Of a DNA stretch of 64,000 bases, positions 25,401 through 37,400 are shown one piece after another. Position 1 is the stretch's first letter, and each line of letters begins with the position of its first letter. Source of the DNA: Malurus cyaneus samueli (taxonomy: Eukaryota; Chordata; Aves; Passeriformes; Maluridae). The stretch covers positions 42,764,681 to 42,828,680 of the forward strand of contig CM019218.1 of NCBI GenBank assembly GCA_009741485.1. The letters run 5' to 3'. The translations under genes were made by a program, and so were the position numbers. The notes under the pieces were generated by a model. It made no database searches and had not been told where the DNA came from. It worked only from the letters and a program-made list of their open reading frames with translations.

Positions 25401-28400
25401 AGTGCAATTGAGGACAGGGACGTTGAAAGTCCAGAGGTGAGAGGAGGAGATGATGTGGTGCGGGCAGTGGTCAGTGTTGTTGTTTGCAGGGAACTCGTTT
25501 CAGCTGACTCTGTAGAAGCCATAGTGATTACATGGGGAGCAGAGGAAATGGTTGTGAATAAAGCAGTTGGGATCAATGCTGGACTGGACTGGCCAGAGAT
25601 ACTGGTAGGGACAGGTAAAGAAGATGTTTTGACATAGGGAGATGATGTGGTGTTTTGTAGGAAAGAATGTGTAGTGCTCTCAGCAGAAGTAAATGTGGAA
25701 GTAGTGATGAGTGTAGGAGCAGACATTGTGCTGACTGTTGGGACCAAAGTGGAAGAGAATGGATATGTGGCAGTGGATGGCAGCCAGGTGCTGAGGGGGC
25801 TGCTGGGGACAGGCAGAGAGCTGGGATTGGGAGATGTTTCCAGAGATGCTGTGCTGCTTGGAGGGCTGGCCCCTGTGGAGACAGAGGTCTTGGAGGTGCT
25901 GCTGATGGAGGTGGTGGCCGTGGTCTTCTCTGTGGTCACAGGTGGCTCAACGTGTGGCACAGTTGACTGTTCATGAGTGAAGGCTGCCAGGAGGGAAGCA
26001 CAGGTCAGCTGAGGAAGAGGGCGGGAGGGAAAAGCAAAGGAGGCTGGGAGAAGTCCCATACTGGGGGCATAAGCAAAACCAGAATCCCTGTACAGAACTC
26101 TGCATTCCCAAGAAATGGGGACAACCAGGACTGTGGGTCCTGTTTTAAAGCCTCTGCTTAACTTCCCCTCCAAAAATGCAGGAAACAGAGAGGGTGCCTT
26201 CCTAGGGGCAAGATCCCTCTGCCTCTTCCTGGAACATGGGATTTTCAGGATGTGCATGTCCTTTCAAGGAACAGGCAGTGTGTAAGGACAGAAGGGCAGG
26301 CCAGGATACCTGGGAGAGCCCTTTTTCCAAGGGTCATACCAAGGAATGGCCACAGCACTGTGCAAATACAAAAAGAAATGGCAAGAGAGAGCAAAAACTA
26401 AAACAACAGTAAAATCAAGCTGGTCTGCTACAAATAAAGATGGGAAAAGTGAGAACAGGAGAAAGTGGCCGGATGGATAGGAGGGAGCCTTACCGGGCTG
26501 TGAGGAGCTGAGCCCTGTTGAAGACACAGTTGAGGAAGGAGAAGAAGCAGGAGATGGCAGCGTGCTGGTTTTGGCAGTGGTGGGTGCAGAGGACTCTGTT
26601 ACAGGAGATTCCTTTGGAGCACTCGTTGCTGGGGAGGAGGGCTTGGGCCTCAGGGTTGTAGGTGTAGGCGTGGGGCTGCTGCTTGGAGCTGCTGTGGAGG
26701 AGACTGTGGAAGTGGTGACAGTGGATGGCAGCCGGGTGCTGAGGGGGCTGCTGGGGACAGGCAGAGAACTGGAGTTGAGATGTTTCCACTAGAGATGCTG
26801 TGCTGCTTGGAGGGCTGGCCCCTGTGGAGACAGAGGTCTTGAGGTGGTGCTGATGGAGTGGTGGCCGTGGTTCTCTGTGTCACAGGTGTCACAGCGTGTG
26901 GCACAGTCAGTATTTTATGGGTGAAGGCTGCCAGGAGGGAAGCACAGGTCAGCTGAGGATGACAGAAAGGAGAGTATTAAGTGCAGGTGGTCAGAGGCCT
27001 GAGATTGGGTATATGAACCAGAATGGAATCTCTGTGCTGCACTGAGTATTTGTGGGAGGACTGGGAGCACTGGGACTCTGGTTCCTGTCCAACAGCTGGT
27101 GTCTGCTTATGCTCTGAAAATAGGAGGAAACCACTAGGCTGGCTACTGACATATAGGATCCTAACTACCTGTTTCTTGAAGAGGGCTCTGTCTGGATAAG
27201 CATGTCTCCATTTAAAGAAAAGGCCAGTCCCCTTTGATACTGTCAGGTCAGGCTCCATGGGAGAGATACGTGCCCAGGACCATAACAAAGTAAGGCCACA
27301 CCATTGTGCCCATTAAGACCGCACCAGTGCAGAAAGAGGAGGAAATGGGGAACAAAAATGAAACCAACCACGCAAGCAACCTGAGCATTAGGATAGGGAA
27401 AAGGGAGAAGGCGGAGCAGGGGGGAGTAGCCGGATAGGTAGGAGGGAGCCTTACCGGGCTGAGAGGAGCTGAGCCCTGTTGAGGACACAGTTGAGGAAGG
27501 AGAAGAAGCAGGAGATGGCAGCGATGCTGATTTTGGCTGTGGTGGGTGCAGAGGACTCTGTTACAGGAGATTCCTTTGGAGCACTCGTTGCTGGGGAGGA
27601 GGGCTTGGGCCTCAGGGTTGTAGGTGTAGGCGTGGGGCTGCTGCTTGGAGCTGCTGTGGAGGAGACTGTGGAAGTGGTGACAGTGGATGGCAGCCGGGTG
27701 CTGAGGGGGCTGCTGGGGACAGGCAGAGAGCTGGGATTGGGAGATGTTTCCAGAGATGCTGTGCTGCTTTGGAGGGCTGGCCCCTGTGGAGACAGAGGTC
27801 TTGGAGGTGGTGCTGATGGAGGTGGTGGCTGTGGTCTTCTCTGTGGTCACAGGTGTCACAGCATGTGGCACAGTCAGTATTTTATGGGTGAAGGCTGCCA
27901 GGAGGGAAGCACAGGTCAGTGGAGAATGAGGGCAGGAGGGGAGGTCCAAGGAGGTAGGCACAAGCCTTCATCTAAGGAGTTATCCTAGAAAGTCAGGCCA
28001 CATTACAGTTTTCTTCTGTGGCAAAGAGGGAGCATTGGATGTTTGGATCCTTCCCTCAACCTTGGCACCTTGCTTACACCCTGTCAGGGCCAATGTTTGC
28101 CTGGCAGTGGCAGAGTGAGGTGATCTTGTTGGGATGCAGAATGCCCAACTGGCCACTCATTCACTTTCCCTCCTTAGGAAGGGAGAGAGAAATGGAAAAA
28201 GGAAAAATACCCACGTGTCTGGGTGAGGACTGTTTACAGATGTGGTGGAAAAGTGCCCCACAAGCCCTGATTGTGAAACTCAGCCAATTACTGTGTATGA
28301 CTGAGGCCTGATAAAGAAAGGGATGTTAACAGCCTACATGGAGGAGGAATGCTGCATCCTTGAGAAAAGCAGATTGGAATGTAGAATGGTAACGCAGGTG

Positions 28401-31400
28401 GCTGGAAATTATAAGCATTACTAATACTGTAGCTTTTGCAAACTTACAAATTATGTTCTGATTACTAATTAAACAGCTATCCCTTGGCCAATGTATGTTT
28501 GACACAAATGTATACTCCGGTTGCTAAAGTGGATAAAAGAGGCTTCTACCACAATAAACATCTTTCTTTCTGTTTTTTCACCCACTTCTTGTGTGTTTTG
28601 TATCTATTCTTTTCTGTCTCTGTTTGGCCAGCAGCGACATACAGACCTAAAGAAACCAAAGGAAAAACTGAGATCTACTCATGAGCTGCAAAGCAGCCCA
28701 TTGGCCAATGCCAAGCCAGTCTCCAAGCAATTGCTGCTTGGGAAAATCTGCCCTATTCTCCCACAGTACATCTCATCACTGTTCATCATGTGGAGGAACT
28801 CCTTTCAATTGAGTGTGGCAGAGCACTGGCTGCCCTGGAAAGTCATGGAATCTCTCTGCTTGGAGATATTCAAAACGTACCTGGAAAAGTGGCTGTGTCA
28901 CCTGCTCTAGGTGACCCTCTGGGATGAGTGTTGGACTGGTGCTGCCCAGATATACCTCCAGCCTTAACAATTCCATAAGGAGCAGGTGCATGGGAGTGGC
29001 TCTTACCGGGCTGAGAGGAGCTGAGCCCTGTTGAGGACACAGTTGAGGAAGGAGAAGAAGCAGGAGATGGCAGCGTGCTGGTTTTGGCTGTGGTGGGTGC
29101 AGAGGACTCTGTTACAGGAGATTCCTTTGGAGCACTCGTTGCTGGGGAGGAGGGTTTGGGCCTCAGGGTTGTAGGTGTAGGCGTGGGGCTGCTGCTTGGA
29201 GCTGCTGTGGAGGAGACTGTGGAAGTGGTGACAGTGGATGGCAGCCGGGTGCTGAGGGGGCTGCTGGGGACAGGCAGAGAGCTGGGATGTGGAAGGTTGT
29301 TTCCAGAGTGGCTTCTGTGGAGACAGAGGTCTTGGAGGTGCTGCTGATGGAGGTGGTGGCCGTGGTCTTCTCTGTGGTCACAGGTGGCTCAACATGTGGC
29401 ACAGTTGACTGTTCATGGGTGAAGGCTGCCAGGAGGGAAGCACAAGTCAGTTGAGTATGAGAGCAAGAAGAATATAAAGTGGAGGTGGTCAGAGGCCTCA
29501 CATGGGGCATAGAAACCACAATGGAATCTCTGTGCTGCAATGAGTATTTGTGGGGAAAAGGAAGCTCTGGGACTCTGGTTCCTGTCTACAAGCTGCTGTC
29601 TGGGTTCTCTCCTAAAAAGGGAGGAAACTGATAGCGTGTATACTAAGAGGTAAGATCCTTGCTACCTGTTCTGTAAGAAGACCTTCTCTCTGTATGCATG
29701 TCTCGACTCAAGAAAAAGGCAGAACTCAGGGTCAGTCCCCTCTGGGACTGGCAGACCAGGCTCCATGGGAGAGAGCAGCACCCAGCGCCACAACAAGGTA
29801 AGTCCACACCATTGTGCCAATGCAGAAAGAAGAGGAAATGGGAACAAAATGAAAACCAACCATGCAAGCAACCTGAGATAGGATAGGGAAAGGAGAAGCG
29901 AGCAGGGGGAGGCCGGATAGGTAGGAGGGAGCCTTACCGGAGAGAGCTGAGCCCTGTTGAGACACAGTTGAGGAAGGAAAAGCAGGAGCTGCCAGTGTGC
30001 TGGTTTTGGCTGTGGTGGGTGCAGAGGACTCTGTTACAGGAGATTCCTTTGGAGCACTCGTTGCTGGGGAAGAGGGCTTGGGCCTCAGGGTTGTAGGTGT
30101 AGGCGTAGGGCTGCTGCTTGGAGCTGCTGTGGAGGAGACTGTGGAAGTGGTGACAGTGGATGGCAGCCGGGTGCTGAGGGGGCTGCTGGGGACAGGCAGA
30201 GAGCTGGGATGGGGAGATGTTTCCAGAGATGCTGTGCTGCTTGGAGGGCTGGCCCCTGTGGAGACAGAGGTCTTGGAGGTGCTGCTGATGGAGGTGGTGG
30301 CCGTGGTCTTCTCTGTGGTCACAGGTGTCACAGCGTGTGGCACAGTCAGTATTTTATGGGTGAAGGCTGCCAGGAGGGAAGCACAGGTTGATTGAGGGTG
30401 AGGACAAGAAAAAGTAGTATATTGTCAGAGGCCTTAGATTGGGGATATAAGCAAAGCCAGCAATGCTGTACTGCATGAGTGGTCCTGGGAATAGGGGAAC
30501 ACTCAGACTGTGGGTCCTGTCTACAAGCTGCTGTCTGAATTCTCTTACAAAAATGGGAGAAACAGCATACAGTGCCTTCAAACAGGCAAGATGCCATTAC
30601 CTCTTCCTGGAAGAGGACGCTATATGGGCACATGTCTCCATTCAAGGAAAAGGCAGAATTTAGGGTCAGTCCCCTCTGAGACTGGCAGGTCAGGCTCCAT
30701 GGGAGAGAGCAGTGCCCAGGGCCATAATAAAGTAAAGCAGCAACACTGTGCCAATACAGAAAGAAACGGAAATAGGGAGCAAAGCTAAACCAACCATACA
30801 TGCAACCTGTGTGCTAGAAAGGAAAAAGGGAAAAAAAGAGCAGGACAGTAGCAGATGGTAGGAGGAGCCTTACCGGGCTGTGAGGAGCTGAGAGCCCTGT
30901 TGAGACACAGTGAGGAAGGAGAAGAAGCAGGAGATGGCAGCGTGCTGGTTTTGGCTGTGGTGGGTGCAGAGGACTCTGTTACAGGAGATTCCTTTGGAGC
31001 ACTCGTTGCTGGGGAGGAGGGCTTGGGCCTCAGGGTTGTAGGTGTAGGCGTGGGCTGCTGCTTGGAGCTGCTGTGGAGGAGACTGTGGAAGTGGTGACAG
31101 TGGATGGCAGCCGGGTGCTGAGGGGGCTGCTGGGGACAGGCAGAGAGCTGGGATGGGAGATGTTTCCAGAGATGCTTGCTGCTTGGAGGGCTGGCCCTGT
31201 GGAGACAGAGGTCTTGGAGGTGCTGCTGATGAGGTGGTGGCCGTGGTCTTCTCTGTGGTCACAGGTGTCACAGCGTGTGGCACGGTCAGTATTTTATGGG
31301 TGAAGGCTGCCATGAGGGAAGCACAGGTCAGTTGAGAATGAGGGCAGGAGGGGAGGTCCAAGGAGGTAGGCACAAGGCTTCATCTAAGGAGTTATCCTAG

Positions 31401-34400
31401 AAAGTCAGGCCACATTACAGTGTTCTTCTGTGGAAAAGAGGGAGCATTGGATGTTTGGATCCTTCCCTCACCCTTGGCACCTTGCTTACACCCTGTCAGG
31501 GCCAATGTTTGCCTGGCAGTGGCAGAGTGAGGTGATCTTGTTGGGATGCAGAATGCCCAACTGGCTACTCATTCACTTCCCCTCCTTAGGAAGGGAGAGA
31601 GAAATGGAAAAAGGAAAAATACCCAGGTGTCTGGGTGAGGACTGTTTACAGACCTAAAGAAACCAAAGGAAAAACTGAGATCCACTCATGAGCTGCAAAG
31701 CAGCCCATTGGCCAATGCCAAGCCAGTCTCCAAGCAATTGCTGCTTGGGAAAATCTGCCCTATTCTCCCACAGTACATCTCATCACTGTTCATCATGTGG
31801 AGGAACTCCTTTCAATTGAGTGTGGCAGAGCACTGGCTGCCCTGGAAAGTCATGGAATCTCTCTGCTTGGAGATATTCAAAACGTACCTGGAAAAGTGGC
31901 TGTGTCACCTGCTCTAGGTGACCCTGTCTTGGGATGAGTGTTGGACTGGGTGCTGCCCAGATATACCCTCCAGTCTTAACAATTCCATAAGGAGCAGGTG
32001 CATGGGAGTGGCTCTTACCAGGCTGAGAGGAGCTAAGCCCTGTTGAGGACACAGTTGAGGAAGGAGAAGAAGCAGGAGATGGCAGCGTGCTGGTTTTGGC
32101 TGTGGTGGGTGCAGAGGACTCTGTTACAGGAGATTCCTTTGGAGCACTCGTTGCTGGGGAGGAGGGCTTGGGCCTCAGGGTTGTAGGTGTAGGCGTGGGG
32201 CTGCTGCTTGGAGCTGCTGTGGAGGAGACTGTGGAAGTGGTGACAGTGGATGGCAGCCGGGTGCTGAGGGGGCTGCTGGGGAAGGCAGAGAGCTGGGATT
32301 GGGAGATGTTTCCAGAGATGCTGCTGTTGAGGCTGGCCCCTGTGGAGACAGAGGTCTTGGAGGTGCTGCTGATGGAGGTGGTGGCCGTGGTCTTCTCTGT
32401 GGTCAACAGTGGCTCAACGTGTGGCACAGTTGACTGTTCATGGGTGAAGGCTGCCAGAGGGGACACAAGTCAGTTGAGTAGAGAGCAAGAAGCATATGAA
32501 GTGGAGGTGGTCAGAGGCCTCACATGGGGCATAGAAACCACAATGGAATCTCTGTGCTGCACTGAGTATTTGTGGGGAAAAGGAAGCTCTGGGACTCTGG
32601 TTCCTGTCTACAAGCTGCTGTCTGGGTTCTCTCCTAAAAAGGGAGGAAACTGGTAGCGTGTATACTAAGAGGTAAGATCCTTGCTACCTGTTCTGTAAGA
32701 AGACCTTCTCTCTGTCTTGACTCAAGAAAAAGGCAGAACTCAGGGTCAGTCCCCTCTGGGACTGGCAGACCAGGCTACATGGGAGAGAGCAGCACCCAGG
32801 GCCATAACAAGGTAAGTCCACACCATTGTGCCAATGCAGAAAGAAGAGGAAATGGGGAACAAAAATGAAAACCAACCATGCAAGCAACCTGAGCATCAGG
32901 ATAGGGAAAAGGGAGAAAGCGGAGCAGGGGGGAGTGGCCGGATAGGTAGGAGGGAGCCTTACCAGGCTGAGAGGAGCTGAGCCATGTTGAGGACACTGTT
33001 GAGGAAGGAGAAGAAGCAGGAGATGGCAGCGTGCTGGTTTTGGCTGTGGTGGGTGCAGAGGACTGTGTTACAGGAGATTCCTTTGGAGCACTCGTTGCTG
33101 GGGAGGAGGGCTTGGGCCTCAGGGTTGTAGGTGTAGGCGTGGGGCTGCTGCTTGGAGCTGCTGTGGAGGAGACTGTGGAAGTGGTGACAGTGGATGGCAG
33201 CCGGGTGCTGAGGGGGCTGCTGGGGACAGGCAGAGAGCTGGGATTGGGAGATGTTTCCAGAGATGCTGTGCTGCTTGGAGGGCTGGCCCCTGTGGAGACA
33301 GAGGTCTTGGAGGTGCTGCTGATGGAGGTGGTGGCCGTGGTCTTCTCTGTGGTCACAGGTGTCACAGCATGTGGCACAGTCAGTATTTTATGGGTGAAGG
33401 CTGCCAGGAGGGAAGCACAGGTTGATTGAGGGTGAGGACAAGAAAAAAAAGTGTATTGTCAGAGGCCTTAGATTGGGGATATAAGCAAAGCCAGCAATGC
33501 TGTGCTGCAGTGAGTGGTCCTGGGAATAGGGGAACACTAAGACTGTGGGTCCTGTCTACAAGCTGCTGTCTGAATTCTCTTACAAAAATGGGAGAAACAG
33601 CATACAGTGCCTTCAAACATGGAAGATGCCATTACCTCTTCCTGGAAGAGGACGCTATATGGGCACGCATGTCTCCATTCAAGGAAAAGGCAGAATTTAG
33701 GGTCAGTCCCCTCTGAGACTGGCAGGTCAGGCTCCATGGGAGAGAGCAGTGCCCAGGGCCATAATAAAGTAAAGCAGCAACACTGTGCCAATACAGAAAG
33801 AAACGGAAATAGGGAGCAAAGCTAAACCAACCATACATGCAACCTGTGTGGCTAGAAAGGGAAAAAGGGAAAACAAAGAGCAGGGACAAGTAGCAGGATG
33901 GGTAGGAGGGAGCCTTACCGGGCTGTGAGGAGCTGAGCCCTGTTGAGAGACACAGTTGAGGAAGGAGAAGAAGCAGGAGATGGCAGCGTGCTGGTTTTGG
34001 CTGTGGTGGGTGCAGAGGACTCTGTTACAGGAGATTCCTTTGGAGCACTCGTTGCTGGGGAGGAGGGCTTGGGCCTCAGGGTTGTAGGTGTAGGCGTGGG
34101 GCTGCTGCTTGGAGCTGCTGTGGAGGAGACTGTGGAAGTGGTGACAGTGGATGGCAGCGGGTGCTGAGGGGCTGCTGGGACAGGCAGAGAGCTGGGATGT
34201 GGGAAGGTTGTTTCCAAGAGTGGCTTCTGTGGAGACAGAGGTCTTGGAGGTGCTGCTGATGGAGGTGGTGGCCGTGGTCTTCTCTGTGGTCACAGGTGGC
34301 TCAACATGTGGCACAGTTGACTGTTCATGGGTGAAGGCTGCCAGGAGGGAAGCACAGTCAGTTGAGTATGAGAGAAGAAGAATATAAGTGAGGTGGTCAA

Positions 34401-37400
34401 GGCCTCACATGGGGCATAGAAACCAAATGGAATCTCTGTGCTGCACTGAGTATTTGTGGGAAAAGGAAAGCTCTGGGACTCTGGTCCTGTCTACAAGCTG
34501 CTGTCTGGGTTCTCACTAAAAAGGGAGAAACTGATAGCGTGTTACTAAGAGGTAGATCCTTGCTACCTGTTCTGTAAGAAGACCTTCCTCTGTAGCTGTC
34601 TCGACTCAAGAAAAAGGCAGAACTCAGGGTCAGTCCCTCTGGGACTGGCAGACCAGGCTACATGGGAGAGAGAGCACCCAGGGCCATAACAAGGTAAGTC
34701 CACACCATTGTCCAATGCGAAAGAAGAGGAAATGGGGAACAAAAATGAAAACAACATGCAAGCACCTGAGCATCAGGATAGGGAAAAGGGAGAAGGCGGA
34801 GCAGGGGGGAGTGGCGGATAGGTAGGAGGGAGCCTTACCGGGCTGAGAGGAGCTGAGCCCTGTTGAGGACACAGTTGAGGAAGGAAAAGCAGGAGCTGCC
34901 AGTGTGCTGGTTTTGGCTGTGGTGGGTGCAGAGGACTCTGTTACAGGAGATTCCTTTGGAGCACTCGTTGCTGGGGAAGGGCTTGGGCCTCAGGGTTGTA
35001 GGTGTAGGCGTGGGGCTGCTGCTTGGAGCTGCTGTGGAGGGACTGTGGAAGTGGTGACAGTGGATGGCAGCCGGGTGCTGAGGGGGCTGCTGGGGACAGG
35101 CAGAGAGCTGGGATGGGGAGATGTTTCCAGAGATGCTGTGCTGCTTGGAGGGCTGGCCCCTGTGGAGACAGAGGTCTTGGAGGTGCTGCTGATGGAGGTG
35201 GTGGCCGTGGTCTTCTCTGTGGTCACAGGTGTCACAGCATGTGGCACAGTCAGTATTTTATGGGTGAAGGCTGCCAGGAGGGAAGCACAGGTTGATTGAG
35301 GGTGAGGACAAGAAAAAAAAGAAGTATTTTGTCAGAGGCCTTAGATTGGGGATATAAGCAAAGCCAGCAATGCTGTACTGCAATGAGTGGTCCTGGGAAT
35401 AGGGGAACACTAAGACTGTGGGTCCTGTCTACAAGCTGCTGTCTGAATTCTCTTACAAAAATGGGAGAAACAGCATACAGTGCCTTCAAACAGGCAAGAT
35501 GCCATTACCTCTTCCTGGAAGAGGACGCTATATGGGCACGCATGTCTCCATTCAAGGAAAAGGCAGAATTTAGGGTCAGTCCCCTCTGAGACTGGCAGGT
35601 CAGGCTTCATGGGAGAGAGCAGTGCCCAGGGCCATAATAAAGTAAAGCAGCAACACTGTGCCAATACAGAAAGAAACGGAAATAGGGAGCAAAGCTAAAC
35701 CAACCATACATGCAACCTGTGTGGCTAGAAAGGGAAAAGGGAAAACAAGAGCAGGGACAAGTAGCAGGATGGGTAGGAGGAGCCTTACCGGGCTGTGAGG
35801 AGCTGAGCCCTGTTGAGGACACAGTTGAGGAAGGAGAAGAAGCAGGAGATGGCAGCGTGCTGGTTTTGGCTGTGGTGGGTGCAGAGGACGCTGTTACAGG
35901 AGATTCCTTTGGAGCACTCGTTGCTGGGGAGGAGGGCTTGGGCCTCAGGGTTGTAGGTGTAGGCGTGGGCTGCTGCTTGGAGCTGCTGTGGAGGAGACTG
36001 TGGAAGTGGTGACAGTGGATGGCAGCCGGGTGCTGAGGGGGCTGCGGGGACAGGCAGAGAGCTGGGATGGGGAGATGTTTCCAGAGATGCTGTGCTGCTT
36101 GGGGCTGGCCTGTGGAGACAGAGGTCTTGGAGGTGCTGCTGATGGAGGTGGTGGCCGTGGTCTTCTCTGTGGTCCAGGTGGCTCAACGTGTGGCACAGTT
36201 GACTGTTCATGGGTGAAGGCTGCCAGGAGGGAAGCACAAGTCAGTTGAGTATGAGAGCAAGAAGCATATGAAGTGGAGGTGGTCAGAGGCCTCACATGGG
36301 GCATAGAAACCACAATGGAATCTCTGTGCTGCACTGAGTATTTGTGGGGAAAAGGAAGCTCTGGGACTCTGGTTCCTGTCTACAAGCTGTTGTCTGGGTT
36401 CTCTCCTAAAAAGGGAGGAAACTGATAGCGTGTATACTAAGAGGTAAGATCCTTGCTACCTGTTCTGTAAGAAGACCTTCTCTCTGTCTTGACTCAAGAA
36501 AAAGGCAGAACTCAGGGTCAGTCCCCTCTGGGACTGGCAGACCAGGCTACATGGGAGAGAGAGCAGCCCAGGGCCATAACAAGGTAAGTCCACACCATTG
36601 TGCCAATGCAGAAAGAAGAGGAAATGGGGAACAAAAATGAAAACCAACCATGCAAGCAACCTGAGCATCAGGATAGGGAAAAGGGAGAAAGCGGAGCAGG
36701 GGGGAGTGGCCGGATAGGTAGGAGGGAGCCTTACCAGGCTGAGAGGAGCTGAGCCATGTTGAGGACACTGTTGAGGAAGGAGAAGAAGCAGGAGATGGCA
36801 GCGTGCTGGTTTTGGCTGTGGTGGGTGCAGAGGACTGTGTTACAGGAGATTCCTTTGGAGCACTCGTTGCTGGGGAGGAGGGCTTGGGCCTCAGGGTTGT
36901 AGGTGTAGGCGTGGGGCTGCTGCTTGGAGCTGCTGTGGAGGAGACTGTGGAAGTGGTGACAGTGGATGGCAGCCGGGTGCTGAGGGGGCTGCTGGGGACA
37001 GGCAGAGAGCTGGGATTGGGAGATGTTTCCAGAGATGCTGTGCTGCTTGGAGGCTGGCCCCTGGTGAGACAGAGGTCTTGAGGTGCTGCTGATGGAGGTG
37101 GTGGCCGTGGTCTTCTCTGTGGTCACAGGTGTCACGAGCATGTGGCACAGTCAGTATTTTATGGGTGAAGGCTGCCAGGAGGGAGCACAGGTTGATTGAG
37201 GGTGAGGACAAGAAAAAAAGATTATTGTCAGAGCCTTAGATTGGGGATATAAGCAAAGCAGCAATGCTGTGCTGCATGAGTGGTCCTGGGAATCGGGAAC
37301 ACTAAGATGTGGGTCCTGTCTACAAGCTGCTGTCTGAATTCTCTTACAAAAATGGGAGAAACAGCATACAGTGCCTTCAAACATGGAAGATGCCATTACC

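Noticed and set aside
27479..27988. Long plus-strand open frame (about 169 codons) and its many relatives in the array
   Set aside because: It is the reverse of mucin PTS codons. Family, splice phase and flanking domains all place the gene on the minus strand. Kept only as a low-interest finding.
28484..28910. Plus-strand open frames across the LTR and intron
   Set aside because: They run from the LTR into duplicated intron sequence, have no protein family likeness and are not retroviral coding regions.
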